The position numbers and the translations under genes were made by a program. A model generated the notes under the pieces. The model made no database searches. It worked only from the letters and a program-made list of their open reading frames with translations, and was not told the origin of the DNA. This document shows positions 42,687 to 51,785 of a DNA stretch of 64,000 nucleotides, piece by piece. Source of the DNA: Sulfurivermis sp040755915 (GTDB taxonomy: Bacteria > Pseudomonadota > Gammaproteobacteria > Thiohalomonadales > Thiohalomonadaceae); the NCBI GenBank assembly GCA_040755915.1, contig JBFLWM010000033.1, positions 1 through 64,000 of the forward strand, read 5' to 3'. Each line of letters begins with the position of its first letter. Positions within the stretch are counted from its first letter, which is position 1.

Positions 42687-43550
42687 CTATTCGATATTCT
42701 GCACCTGCTCGCGCATCTGCTCGATGAGGACCTTGAGGTCCACGGCGTAGCGGGTGGTGTCGACGTCCTGGGACTTGGACGAGAGGGTGTTGGCCTCGCG
42801 GTTCAGCTCCTGCATCAGGAAGTCGAGGCGGCGGCCCACCGGTTCCTTCTGTTCCAGCACACGGCGCACCTCGTCGAGGTGGGCGTTGAGGCGATCCAGC
42901 TCCTCTTCCACGTCGAGGCGCTGGGCCAGCAGCACCAGTTCCTGTTCCAGCCGGGCCGGGTCCAGTTCGCCCTTCAGCTCGGCCAGGCGGGCGTCGAGGC
43001 GTTCGCGGGCGCGGGCCAGCACCTCGGGGCGGCGTGCGTTGACCTGGCTGACGATGTCCGTCATCGCCGTGCAGCGTTGCAGGAGCAGGTCCTTCAGCTT
43101 GTCGCCCTCGCGGGCGCGGGTGGCGATGAGTTCGGCCAGGGCGGCGTCGAGCAGGGTCATGGCCTCGCTGTGCAGGCGCTCGGGGTCGGGCGTCGGCAGC
43201 TGCAGCACGCCGGGCCAGCGCAGCACATCGAAGGAGTTCACCGGGGCGGCGTTGTAGAGAATGCCGTCGATCTCGCGGCTGACGTGGGCCAGCTGGGTCA
43301 CCAGTTCGCGGTTGATCTCCAGCGTGGCGTACTCCGCCGGGGCCTGGTAGCGGACGGTGCAGTCCACCTTGCCGCGGCCGAGGCTCTGATTGATGCGTTC
43401 GCGGATGCGCGGCTCCAGCACGCGCACCTCCTCGGGCAGGCGCAGGCCCAGTTCGAGATAGCGGTGGTTGACCGAGCGCAGTTCGATGGTGAAGGCGCCC
43501 CAGTCGCCCTGGGATTCGCGGCGGGCGAATGCCGTCATGCTGTGAATCAT
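42687..43550 (-). CDS. yicC: YicC/YloC family endoribonuclease
   Basis: The 287-aa protein begins MIHSMTAFARRESQGDWG, the YicC hallmark, and has a C-terminal DUF1732 region (RRLDFLMQELNREANTLSSK). YicC/YloC proteins are metal-dependent endoribonucleases reported to affect sRNA turnover. AGGAG six bases before ATG 43550 fixes the start; an in-frame GTG closer to it is not used. It normally lies beside rph and gmk. Here it is divergent from a kinase-phosphatase pair and separated from gmk by a toxin-antitoxin module. Confidence 0.93.
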   Translation of the reverse strand: MIHSMTAFARRESQGDWGAFTIELRSVNHRYLELGLRLPEEVRVLEPRIRERINQSLGRGKVDCTVRYQAPAEYATLEINRELVTQLAHVSREIDGILYNAAPVNSFDVLRWPGVLQLPTPDPERLHSEAMTLLDAALAELIATRAREGDKLKDLLLQRCTAMTDIVSQVNARRPEVLARARERLDARLAELKGELDPARLEQELVLLAQRLDVEEELDRLNAHLDEVRRVLEQKEPVGRRLDFLMQELNREANTLSSKSQDVDTTRYAVDLKVLIEQMREQVQNIE

Positions 43551-43644
43551 GTACACTCCTCAGGCTAACGCTGCGGCACGGGTCGGTCATGGTAACCCGG
43601 TTCCTCGGCGCTATAAAACAGGTTTCCCCTCAAACAGATAGCGG

Positions 43645-44613
43645 ATGAACGACGCGCGCGACAATTACTGCCTGCAAAAGGGCACCCCGCTGGACAGCTA
43701 CGTCATCGACCGGACCATCGGCGGCGGCGGTTTCAGCATCGTCTATCTGGCCCATGACGCCGGCTATGGCACCCAGGTCGCCATCAAGGAGTACATGCCG
43801 CGCAAGCTGGCCTTCCGCGGCGAGGACGGCGTCTCGGTGCACACCCTGCCCGACTCCGAGAACGGCGACAACTTCGCCCACGGCCGCCGCATGTTTTTCC
43901 AGGAGGCCAGCACGCTGGCCAACATCAAGCATCCCAACATCGTCAACGTGATCAACTTTTTCCGCGCCAACGGCACGGTGTACATGGTCATGGCCTACGA
44001 GAAGGGGATCAACCTGCAGGATTACATCAAGCGCCACGGCGGCGGCCTGAGCGAGAAGTTCATCCGCACCGTGTTCCCGCCCCTGCTGGACGGCATCAAG
44101 ACCATCCACGGCATGGGCCTGCTGCACCTGGACATCAAGCCCGGCAACATCTTCCTGCGTCCCGGCGGCAACCCGATCCTGCTCGACTTCGGCGCCGTGC
44201 ATCAGATGCAGAACAGCCGCAAGTACCAGCCGACCCAGGTCGTGACGCCCGGCTTCGCCCCCTATGAGCAGCTCACCCCGGGCGGCTACGTCGGGCCGTG
44301 GAGCGACCTGTATGCCATCGGCGCCTCCATGCGTGCCTGCATCGACGGCACCACGCCGCCGCCGGCCGACGAGCGGCGCATGAAGGACACCCTCAGGCCG
44401 GCGGCACAGGCCTTCAAGAAGCACTACTCCGCCGCGCTGCTCACCGCCATCGACTGGGCGATGGAGGTGGACCCGCTGCTGCGTCCGCAGAGTGTCGATC
44501 AACTGCTGGAGGCCATGAACCGCGAGGACCCCCCGGAGGAGCCGACCTCGCGCGGCGACTCGTTCCTCGATCTGCTGACCCGCGACATTACCTTGCCCTG
44601 GTCCAAGGGTTGA
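43645..44613 (+). CDS. Eukaryotic-like Ser/Thr protein kinase
   Basis: The 322-aa soluble kinase has the Gly-rich loop IGGGGFSIVYLAH (about residue 25), lysine VAIKEYMP, catalytic loop LLHLDIKPGNIFL and LLDFGAV. The HRD motif is HLD, so it is a non-RD kinase, but catalytic Asp, Asn and DFG Asp are present. An APE-like FAPYEQL segment closes the activation loop. There is no transmembrane helix or sensor domain. A PP2C phosphatase gene begins 17 bases downstream, forming a reversible phosphorylation pair. It is divergent from yicC. Confidence 0.92.
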   Translation: MNDARDNYCLQKGTPLDSYVIDRTIGGGGFSIVYLAHDAGYGTQVAIKEYMPRKLAFRGEDGVSVHTLPDSENGDNFAHGRRMFFQEASTLANIKHPNIVNVINFFRANGTVYMVMAYEKGINLQDYIKRHGGGLSEKFIRTVFPPLLDGIKTIHGMGLLHLDIKPGNIFLRPGGNPILLDFGAVHQMQNSRKYQPTQVVTPGFAPYEQLTPGGYVGPWSDLYAIGASMRACIDGTTPPPADERRMKDTLRPAAQAFKKHYSAALLTAIDWAMEVDPLLRPQSVDQLLEAMNREDPPEEPTSRGDSFLDLLTRDITLPWSKG

Positions 44614-44630
44614 ATCACAGGCCAAGACTG

Positions 44631-45533
44631 ATGCATTACGAAACCGGCGTTGCCAATCATCTCGGCAACCGCAACAGCAACCAGGACCGCTTCGACGTCG
44701 TCGAGACCGATGAGGGTGTGCTGCTGGTATTGGCCGATGGCATGGGTGGCCACATCGGCGGCGAGATCGCGGCACAGGCACTGGTGGATATCGCGCGCGA
44801 CCGCTATCTCAACAGCCCGCGCCCGGTGGCGCAGCCCGGCCGCTTCCTCACCGCCATCATCCAGGCCACCCACGATGCCTTGGTGAGCCACGCCGCCGAG
44901 CAGGGTACCGACAACATCCCGGGTACCACCGCCGTGCTGTGCCTGATCCAGAACGGGCGCATCGACTGGGCCCATGTCGGTGACTCGCGCCTGTACCTGT
45001 TCCGCGACGGCCTGCCCTTGTTCCGCACCACCGATCACTCCTACGTCGAACAGCTGTACCGCCAGGGCATCATTCGCCGTTCCGAGCAGGACACCCATCC
45101 GCGCCGCAACCACATCACGCAGTGTATCGGCGCCCTGCCGCAGGCGCCGGAGGTGGAGGTGGGCAAGGGCAAGGTGCTGCGTGTGGGCGACATCGTGCTG
45201 CTTTGTTCCGACGGGCTGTGGGGGGCGCTGGATGATGCGCAGCTGGGACTGATGCTGCGCGAGGAAGGCGGTCTGGACGAGGTGCTCGAGCACATGGCCA
45301 TGCGCGCCGAGCAGACCAGCTATCCGCACAGCGACAACATCAGCGTGGTGGCCCTGCGCCTCACCTCGCTGGCGGCGGCGGCACCGCGGCCGCGCCCGCC
45401 GGAGCCGCCCAAGCCCGCGCCGGAGCCGGAGCCCAAGCCGGCGACGCCGCACGTGGACGATGCCAAGCTGCAGAGCGCCATCGCCCAGATCGAAGAGGCG
45501 CTGCGCACCTACAAGGACGAGCTGAAGCGCTGA
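44631..45533 (+). CDS. PP2C-family protein phosphatase
   Basis: The 300-aa phosphatase has all the main metal-binding motifs: NQDRFDV, LADGMGGHIGGEIAA, THVGDSRLYLFR-like (AHVGDSRLY), LCSDGLWGAL and SDNISVVAL. A Pro/Glu-rich linker (about 250-285) joins to a short C-terminal helix. It should dephosphorylate targets of the kinase encoded 17 bases upstream. The rph gene follows after a 93-base gap. Confidence 0.93.
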   Translation: MHYETGVANHLGNRNSNQDRFDVVETDEGVLLVLADGMGGHIGGEIAAQALVDIARDRYLNSPRPVAQPGRFLTAIIQATHDALVSHAAEQGTDNIPGTTAVLCLIQNGRIDWAHVGDSRLYLFRDGLPLFRTTDHSYVEQLYRQGIIRRSEQDTHPRRNHITQCIGALPQAPEVEVGKGKVLRVGDIVLLCSDGLWGALDDAQLGLMLREEGGLDEVLEHMAMRAEQTSYPHSDNISVVALRLTSLAAAAPRPRPPEPPKPAPEPEPKPATPHVDDAKLQSAIAQIEEALRTYKDELKR

Positions 45534-45626
45534 GTCGCTTAATTACGGCAATGGGGTTCGCCTCGTTGCCGATGCCCGGTACAATGGCCGGGCCTCCCAT
45601 TACACCCATCCAACGAAGGAATTCCT

Positions 45627-46343
45627 ATGCGCCCGAGTGGACGAGCGCCCGCTGAACTGCGCGCCATCAAACTTACCCGCAACTACACCAAGCATGCCGA
45701 AGGCTCCGTGTTGGTCGAGTTCGGCGATACCAAGGTGATCTGCACCGCCAGCGTGAGCGAGGGCGTGCCGCGCTTCCTCAAGGGCAAGGGCGAGGGCTGG
45801 GTGACCGCCGAATACGGCATGCTGCCGCGTTCCACCGGCTCGCGCATGAGCCGCGAGGCGGCGCAGGGCAAGCAGGGCGGCCGCACCATGGAGATCCAGC
45901 GTCTCATCGGCCGTTCGCTGCGCGCGGTGGTCGACATGGCCGCGCTGGGCGAGCGCACCATCACCGTCGACTGCGATGTGATCCAGGCCGACGGCGGTAC
46001 CCGCACCGCCTCCATCACCGGCGGCTATGTCGCACTGGCCGATGCCGTGCGCCATCTGCTCGACAAGAAGCTGATCAAGAAAAGCCCGCTGCACGGCCAG
46101 GTGGCTTCCGTTTCCGTCGGTATCCATCAGGGCGCGCCCATCGTGGACCTCGACTACGCCGAGGATTCCAGTGCCGAGACCGACATGAACGTCGTGATGA
46201 ACGACGGCGGCGCCTTCATCGAGGTGCAGGGCACCGCCGAGGGCCATGCCTTCCGCCGCGAAGAGCTGGACGCCATGCTGGCCCTGGCCGACCAGGGCAT
46301 CCGTCAGCTGCTGGAAAAGCAGCGCGAGGCATTGGGACAGTAA
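45627..46343 (+). CDS. rph: Ribonuclease PH
   Basis: A 238-aa phosphorolytic 3'-5' exoribonuclease that trims tRNA 3' ends. It starts MRPSGRAPAELRAIKLTRNY and has VTAEYGMLPRSTGSR and DCDVIQADGGTRTASITG, the phosphate and RNA-binding signatures. AAGGA lies eight bases before the ATG. rdgB follows across a palindromic repeat. Confidence 0.97.
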   Translation: MRPSGRAPAELRAIKLTRNYTKHAEGSVLVEFGDTKVICTASVSEGVPRFLKGKGEGWVTAEYGMLPRSTGSRMSREAAQGKQGGRTMEIQRLIGRSLRAVVDMAALGERTITVDCDVIQADGGTRTASITGGYVALADAVRHLLDKKLIKKSPLHGQVASVSVGIHQGAPIVDLDYAEDSSAETDMNVVMNDGGAFIEVQGTAEGHAFRREELDAMLALADQGIRQLLEKQREALGQ

Positions 46344-46353
46344 AAGCAAAAGC

Positions 46354-46507
46354 GTTAAACGCAAAGGGCGCGAAGAACGCAAAGGTAAATCGGTATTTGT
46401 CCCCGGAACATAAACGCAGCGTACGTTTCCCGGGCAAGGCGCAATGAACGCAGTTTCGGGGATACCCACTTTGCGAACTTGGCGCCCTTTGCGTCTTTGC
46501 GTTTAAC
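46354..46507. repeat. Long palindromic repeat between rph and rdgB
   Basis: Left arm GTTAAACGCAAAGGGCGC (46354-46371) pairs with segments GGCGCCCTTTGCG and GCGTTTAAC within 46480-46507, with an interrupting CTTT. Both arms carry AAAACGCAAAG-type direct repeats. The 110-base middle is unlike the GTAGG-headed families. It occupies most of the 184-base gap. Confidence 0.7.
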
Positions 46508-46527
46508 CTTCTTTTTTCGGAGGCGGT

Positions 46528-47121
46528 ATGAGAAAGGTCGTATTGGCCAGCGGTAACAAGGGCAAGGTGCGCGAGTTCGGCGAGATCCTCGCCGGTGCCG
46601 CTATCAGCATCGTGCCGCAGAACGAGCTGGGCGTGCCGGAGGCGGAGGAGACCGGGCTGACCTTCGTGGAAAACGCCATCCTCAAGGCGCGCAATGCCGC
46701 GCGCCACACCGGCCTGCCGGCCATCGCCGACGACTCCGGCCTGGAGGTGGATGCACTCAGGGGCGCCCCCGGCATCTATTCGGCGCGCTATGCCGGCGTT
46801 GGTGCCGGCGACGCCGCCAATCTGCAAAAGCTGCTCGCCGATATGCGAGATGTACCGGCGGATCAGCGCACGGCGCGCTTTCAGTGTGTGCTGGTGTACA
46901 TGGAGCATGAACTCGATCCGACGCCGCTCATCTGCCAGGGCAGCTGGGAAGGCGTGATCGCCTTCGAGCCCCATGGCGACGGCGGCTTCGGCTACGACCC
47001 GGTGTTCTTTGTGCCGGCGCACAATGCGACCGTGGCCGAGCTGCCGTCGGCGCTGAAGCATGATCTCAGCCATCGCGGTCAGGCGTTGCGCAAGTTGTTG
47101 GCGGCGTTGCGACAGGGATAG
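46528..47121 (+). CDS. rdgB: Non-canonical purine NTP pyrophosphatase RdgB (HAM1)
   Basis: The 197-aa enzyme hydrolyses ITP and XTP to keep them out of nucleic acids. Family motifs are LASGNKGKVREFGEIL, ADDSGLEVDALRGAPGIYSARYAG, and PHGDGGFGYDPVFFVP. GGAGG lies before the ATG. The order rph-rdgB-(hemW) is common; here hemW is displaced by the c-di-GMP gene block. Confidence 0.96.
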   Translation: MRKVVLASGNKGKVREFGEILAGAAISIVPQNELGVPEAEETGLTFVENAILKARNAARHTGLPAIADDSGLEVDALRGAPGIYSARYAGVGAGDAANLQKLLADMRDVPADQRTARFQCVLVYMEHELDPTPLICQGSWEGVIAFEPHGDGGFGYDPVFFVPAHNATVAELPSALKHDLSHRGQALRKLLAALRQG

Positions 47122-47192
47122 CGTCTTGCAGTGCGGGCGGTACAGCCCGCTGCGGTTGGTTGCCAGGGATGAAAAGACGGATGGAGCCGTAA

Positions 47193-47393
47193 ATGACTGA
47201 ATGTGAGCAGTTGCAGCAGTGCCCGGTGTGGAAGAACTTCAGCACGGTCGCCGCGTATGTGTGGATCAACAATTACTGCAAGGGACCGCGGCGTGAGCGC
47301 TGCGCGCGCCTGCAGCTGTTTCGCTCCGGGCAGGCCGTTCCGGCGGATCTGCTGCCCAACGGTACGCGTGCCGGGACACTGCAATCAGCCTGA
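47193..47393 (+). CDS. Small four-cysteine protein
   Basis: The 66-aa protein begins MTECEQLQQCPVWKNFSTVA and has Cys at 4, 10, 29 and 37 in a pattern CxxxxxC...YCKGPRRERC. Similar small proteins with this spacing occur beside signalling genes of many proteobacteria, where metal binding is suspected. AGCC and GATGGAG precede the ATG. It overlaps the end of the convergent EAL remnant by nine bases. Confidence 0.68.
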   Translation: MTECEQLQQCPVWKNFSTVAAYVWINNYCKGPRRERCARLQLFRSGQAVPADLLPNGTRAGTLQSA

Positions 47394-47888
47394 GCGCTGC
47401 CGCAGCCAGGCCGCCAGCTCCTCCGGCGGCAGCGGCCGGCTGTACAGATAACCCTGGATCTCGTCACAGCCGAGGCGGCGCAGGATATCCAGCTGTGCCG
47501 TGGTCTCCACACCCTCGGCAATCACCACCAGGCCGAGACTGTGTCCCAGGTTAACCACGCCGGAGGCGATGGCGCGGTCGTCGGCATCATTCTCCAGTTC
47601 GCGCACGAAGGATTGATCCAGCTTGAGCTTGTGCAGCGGGAAGCGCTTCAGGTAGGCCAGGCTGGAATAGCCGGTGCCGAAGTCGTCCACGGCGATCTGC
47701 ACGCCGAGCCGATTCAGTTGTTCCAATACCCTCAGGGTGTTTTCCAGATCCTGCGCCAGCAGGCTTTCGGTAATCTCCACCTCCAGATATTCGGGCTGCA
47801 GGTCGCTTGCATGGAGTGCATGCTGCACCGCCGCCAGAATATCGCCGAGGGAGAACTGCCGGGTTGAAACGTTGACCGCGATCACCAT
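47385..47888 (-). pseudogene. C-terminal EAL remnant of the interrupted GGDEF-EAL gene
   Basis: This frame is in phase with the 949-aa gene upstream; only TAG at 47922-47924 and about 11 codons separate them. It encodes 167 aa of the EAL phosphodiesterase domain: EITESLL, AVDDFGTGYSSLAYLKRF, KLDQSFVREL and IAEGVET, all intact. The normal residue at the TAG position in the family is usually Gln (CAG). Translation restart at the ATG of MVIAVNVS is conceivable but would lack the first EAL strands. Confidence 0.8.
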
Positions 47889-47921
47889 GGGTGGCAGCCC
47901 CGCCTCCTGCCAGGCCCTGTT

Positions 47922-50771
47922 CTACCGGCAGGCCTCCTGCAGCACCCAGGTGCCTATCTGGCTGATCAGGCCGCTCTCCTCGGCGATGGGGATGAACTTG
48001 GCCGGCGAGATGAAGCCCATCTGCGGATGCTGCCAGCGCAACAGTGCCTCGACACCGATGACCTTGCCGCTGGCAAGATCGACCTGCGGCTGGTAGTTGA
48101 GGGACAACTGATTCTGCTCCAGCGCCGTGCGCAGGGCGCTCTCCAGGGTGAGGCGCTCCATTGCCGCCTCGTTCAGCTCCGGCGTGAAGAAGTGATAGCG
48201 GTTGCGGCCGAGTTCCTTGGCCTTGTACATGGCGACATCGGAACTCTTCAGCAGATCGTCAAAGTTGGCGCCATCGTTGGGATAGATGGCGATGCCGATG
48301 CTGGCCGTGATGTTGAGGGTGTGCGCGTCGATCACGAAGGGCTGACTCAGGCGCATGAGCAGATTGCGCGCCACATGGGCCGCGCTGGTGGCGTCGGTGT
48401 GGCCGAGGACGATCAGGAACTCGTCACCACCCAGCCGGCCGACAGTGTCGGTATGGCGCAGGGCGGCGCGTATGCGCTGGGTGGCCTCCTGCAACAGACT
48501 GTCACCGCTCAAATGGCCCAAGGAATCATTGATGGTCTTGAAGTGATCGAGATCGAGGAACAGGAAGGCCGCCGCCGTATGGGCGCGCTCCGATTTGCTC
48601 AGGATCTGTTCGCCGCGGTCGCGCAGCAGGGTGCGGTTGGGCAGCTCGGTCAGCGGGTCGTAATAGGCGAGATAGCGAATGCGATCCTCGGCCTGCTTGT
48701 ATTCGGTGATGTCGGTGGAAACGGAGATGTACTTTGACACCTTGCCCTGGGCATCGTGTACGGCCGAGATGGATGCCAGCGCCGGATACAGCTCGCCGCT
48801 CTTGCGTCGGTTCCACAGTTCGCCCTGCCAGTAACCCGTTTCGTCGATGGTCTGCCACATGGCGGCATAGAACGGTTGGTCCTGGCGGCCGGATTTGATG
48901 GTGCGGATATGTTTGCCGATCACTTCGTCGGGTTGGTAGCCGGTCACCTTCGTAAAGGCGCGGTTGACGCTGATGATGTGTTCCTCGGCGTCGGTGATCA
49001 CGATCAGTTCGCGGCTGTTGTCGAATACCAGGGCAGCGAGGTGCAGTTGTTCGTCGGCCTGCATCTGGCCAAACAGGCGCCCTATCTGGGCGGCCAACAG
49101 GCCGAGCAGGCTGTGTTCCTCGGCCAGAAATGGATTGGCTGCGACAGCCACGGGCACCTGCAGGTAGCCGGCTTCGATGGCGCCGATGCTGTGGCCATTG
49201 TGCATGATAGGGGCAGTGATGGCCGGGCCATTGCCGTGGCCGCCGACGCCGTAGTTCCTGTCGTTGAGGGTGATGCGCGCCCAGGCCTGTTCGGCATACT
49301 GCAATGCCGGCGGGATGCGTGCGGCGATCTGTTGCAGCATCTCGTCCAGTGACAGATCGTGCTGCGCGATGATCTCCGAGGTGTCGAGCAGACAGCGCAT
49401 CTCCTTTACCCGTTCATTGAGCTCGTGGCTGCGCCGCTCCAGCGCCTCCTCGGCCTGATGACGGCGCTCCTCGCGCAGGAAGTTGTCCAGGGCAAAGGAG
49501 ATGTCCAGCGCCATTTCGTCCAGCAGATGCACCAGATCATCACTGAACAGATTGGCCTCTCCGCCGTAAAGATTGAGGGAACCGATGACCTTGCCTTCGC
49601 GGCGCAGGGGGAAGGCGGCGGAGGCAAGGAAACCGGCGGCACGGGCGCGCTCGTGCCAGGCCGCGGTGTGCGGGTCATGCAGGAAATCGTTGCACAGGTA
49701 GTGTTCCCCCTTGCGCATGGCCGTGGCCGTCGGACCCTGTCCCTGCGGCAGCGCCGGGTCCAGCGAGATGTGCAGATTGGCCAGGTAATCTTCCGGCATG
49801 TTGGCGCTGGCGACGGGGCGGATATGCATCTGCTCGTCGGCGAAGCCGATCCAGGCAGCCGAGAGGCCGCTGTTCTCCACCGCGATGCTACAGATACGTG
49901 GCAACAATTCATCCAGCGATCGGCTGCGCACGATGGTGGTGTTCGTATGACTCAGCGTGGCATAGAAATCGCTCAGGCGGCGACTGTGCCTTTCCGCCTT
50001 TTGCAGCTCGATGTTTTGTGCCGTCAGACGGTGTGTCAGACGGGTGAATTGCTGTGACAGCAGGGCGATTTCGTCGCGGCCGCTGATGTGAGGCAGTGGA
50101 GCGGCATCGGCGTGTCCGAGCTGGATGGCCGTGGTCAGCTGCTCGATGCGGCGTACCAGGAAGAAGTGCAGATACAGCCAGAACAGGCCGGCAATGAACA
50201 CTGCGCCGATGAAGCTGTAGATGGCGTGCCGAGTGGCATCATGGTAGGCCTGTGCCAGTTGCGGCGCAGCGTCATAGACAAAGACCAGCGCGCCGATACG
50301 TGCCGCCCGCAGCTCTCCCGACTTCAGCGGCAGGCGCAGTGGATAGACCGCATGCAGCACCATATTTGTGTCGTCGAACCGGCTTTCGCCGGCGAGGGTC
50401 TGACGCGTCCGTGCCAGCAGGGCGGTATCGGGGGCATCGGGGAGTGTCGTCAGGGAACGCTGCAGCAGACGGTAGTCGGTGCTGTACAGCACCTGATCCA
50501 TTTCATCCACCAGCACGGCCCAGCGCAGATCCGGCTGCGTCACCACGCTCTGCAGGGTACGCCGCACACCTTCCCAGTCCTCGCGAGTGAGCGCATCGCG
50601 CAGCAGCACGGCGAGCTGGTTGCCGGAATGGGCGGCACGCTGGCTGAGCTCCTGTTGGATGCCCGTGTCGGCCTGGCGCAGTTCGAGCAGGTAGAGGACG
50701 GCCAGCAGCGGCAGGCTGGAAAGGATCAGTGCCAGGGGGATGATGCGGCGCAGGGGATAGAGCCAGTTCAC
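47922..50771 (-). CDS. Membrane GAF-PAS-GGDEF-EAL protein, truncated in the EAL by TAG
   Basis: The 949-aa product has helices at about residues 9-29 and 186-208 flanking a periplasmic sensor region. HAMP, GAF (about 285-435), a second GAF-like domain, PAS (about 600-710) and GGDEF (about 700-865, active RLGGDEFLIVLG) follow. The EAL domain begins normally (VEALLRWQHPQMG) but stops after VLQEACR. Without the break it would be 1128 aa. Cyclase activity could persist; phosphodiesterase would be lost. The ATG overlaps the stop of the substrate-binding gene (ATGA). Confidence 0.85.
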   Translation of the reverse strand: MNWLYPLRRIIPLALILSSLPLLAVLYLLELRQADTGIQQELSQRAAHSGNQLAVLLRDALTREDWEGVRRTLQSVVTQPDLRWAVLVDEMDQVLYSTDYRLLQRSLTTLPDAPDTALLARTRQTLAGESRFDDTNMVLHAVYPLRLPLKSGELRAARIGALVFVYDAAPQLAQAYHDATRHAIYSFIGAVFIAGLFWLYLHFFLVRRIEQLTTAIQLGHADAAPLPHISGRDEIALLSQQFTRLTHRLTAQNIELQKAERHSRRLSDFYATLSHTNTTIVRSRSLDELLPRICSIAVENSGLSAAWIGFADEQMHIRPVASANMPEDYLANLHISLDPALPQGQGPTATAMRKGEHYLCNDFLHDPHTAAWHERARAAGFLASAAFPLRREGKVIGSLNLYGGEANLFSDDLVHLLDEMALDISFALDNFLREERRHQAEEALERRSHELNERVKEMRCLLDTSEIIAQHDLSLDEMLQQIAARIPPALQYAEQAWARITLNDRNYGVGGHGNGPAITAPIMHNGHSIGAIEAGYLQVPVAVAANPFLAEEHSLLGLLAAQIGRLFGQMQADEQLHLAALVFDNSRELIVITDAEEHIISVNRAFTKVTGYQPDEVIGKHIRTIKSGRQDQPFYAAMWQTIDETGYWQGELWNRRKSGELYPALASISAVHDAQGKVSKYISVSTDITEYKQAEDRIRYLAYYDPLTELPNRTLLRDRGEQILSKSERAHTAAAFLFLDLDHFKTINDSLGHLSGDSLLQEATQRIRAALRHTDTVGRLGGDEFLIVLGHTDATSAAHVARNLLMRLSQPFVIDAHTLNITASIGIAIYPNDGANFDDLLKSSDVAMYKAKELGRNRYHFFTPELNEAAMERLTLESALRTALEQNQLSLNYQPQVDLASGKVIGVEALLRWQHPQMGFISPAKFIPIAEESGLISQIGTWVLQEACR

Positions 50772-51715
50772 GGTGCCGTGCCCAATCGGATCGACTGCAG
50801 TACCGGCTGCGGCAACAGGCCGGCTTGCTGCATTACCTGCTGCATGCGCTGCATGGTGGGGTGCAGGCTGCCGGGCCCATCGCCGAGCAAGATATATTGG
50901 CGCGGCTGCTCGGCGAGCTCCATCAGGTTCCAGGCGGCCATCAGGTCGGCGCTGTCGATCTGTATGCGGCGGCTCAATGTCCCTGCTGCGGCCTGCGGGT
51001 CACGCTGCAACTGGGCCAGCGCCTGAAAATAGGCCGTTTCGAGCGTTGCCAGCACCGTGCGATGGGAACGCAGGGTTTCTTCCCGCACCACCAGCACATC
51101 CACCACCTCGCCAGGCAGCGCGCGACTGGAAAATATCTCCCGCGCACCGGCTGCGAGCAGGCGGCTGCGCTGTGGGTCGAAGGTGATTACCGCGTCGACC
51201 TTGCCGCTGCGGTAGGCGGCCTCATGCTCCTGCAGGGGAACATGGACGATGGTCAGTTCCTGGCTGGACAGGCCGGCCTGCTCCAGCAGGCGTGCCAGCA
51301 TGTAGGCACCGAGGGCGTTGGTCTCCACGCCGAGGCGTCCGCCGCGCAGCTGTTGCGGGGTGTCGATGCCGGGGCGTGCGAGCACCACGTCGGCGCCATG
51401 GGAGATGGAGAAAACCAGTATGATACGCAGGTCTGCGCCGCTCTCTGCCAGGTGCAGCGCCTCGTCCAGGGTGACGGCGGCGGCATCGATGGCACGGTTG
51501 CGGAAGGCGCGCAGTACGTCTTCGGTGTTGTCGAAGTCCACCAGCCGGATCGGGTGCCCGTCGAACAGCCCCAGATCGCGGGCATGATACAAAGCGAGAT
51601 AACCGGGCCAGGGATTGCTGCCGATGCGCAAGGTCTGCGCCGGGCTGCAACTGAGCAGGGCGATGGACAGGGCCAGCAACAGGCCGATGCGCATTGGATG
51701 GCGTATGGGCATCAT
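50768..51715 (-). CDS. Orphan ABC-type substrate-binding lipoprotein (NMT1/SsuA-like)
   Basis: The 315-aa protein has a lipoprotein signal ending LLSC (Cys about 23). An NMT1-like periplasmic-binding fold follows, with RIGSNPWPGYLALYHARDLG, DAAAVTLDEALHLAESGAD and DAVITFDPQRSRLLAAGA. These proteins bind sulfonates, pyrimidines or bicarbonate-like ligands. No permease or ATPase is adjacent. Instead it is translationally coupled (ATGA) to the GGDEF-EAL membrane protein, suggesting it is a ligand sensor for that protein (inference). Confidence 0.88.
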   Translation of the reverse strand: MMPIRHPMRIGLLLALSIALLSCSPAQTLRIGSNPWPGYLALYHARDLGLFDGHPIRLVDFDNTEDVLRAFRNRAIDAAAVTLDEALHLAESGADLRIILVFSISHGADVVLARPGIDTPQQLRGGRLGVETNALGAYMLARLLEQAGLSSQELTIVHVPLQEHEAAYRSGKVDAVITFDPQRSRLLAAGAREIFSSRALPGEVVDVLVVREETLRSHRTVLATLETAYFQALAQLQRDPQAAAGTLSRRIQIDSADLMAAWNLMELAEQPRQYILLGDGPGSLHPTMQRMQQVMQQAGLLPQPVLQSIRLGTAP

Positions 51716-51785
51716 TGGGATATAACAATATTTCCTACAGTATACAGAGGTTGCCGGGAATCCACTGCCGGGATCGAGGTTATTG

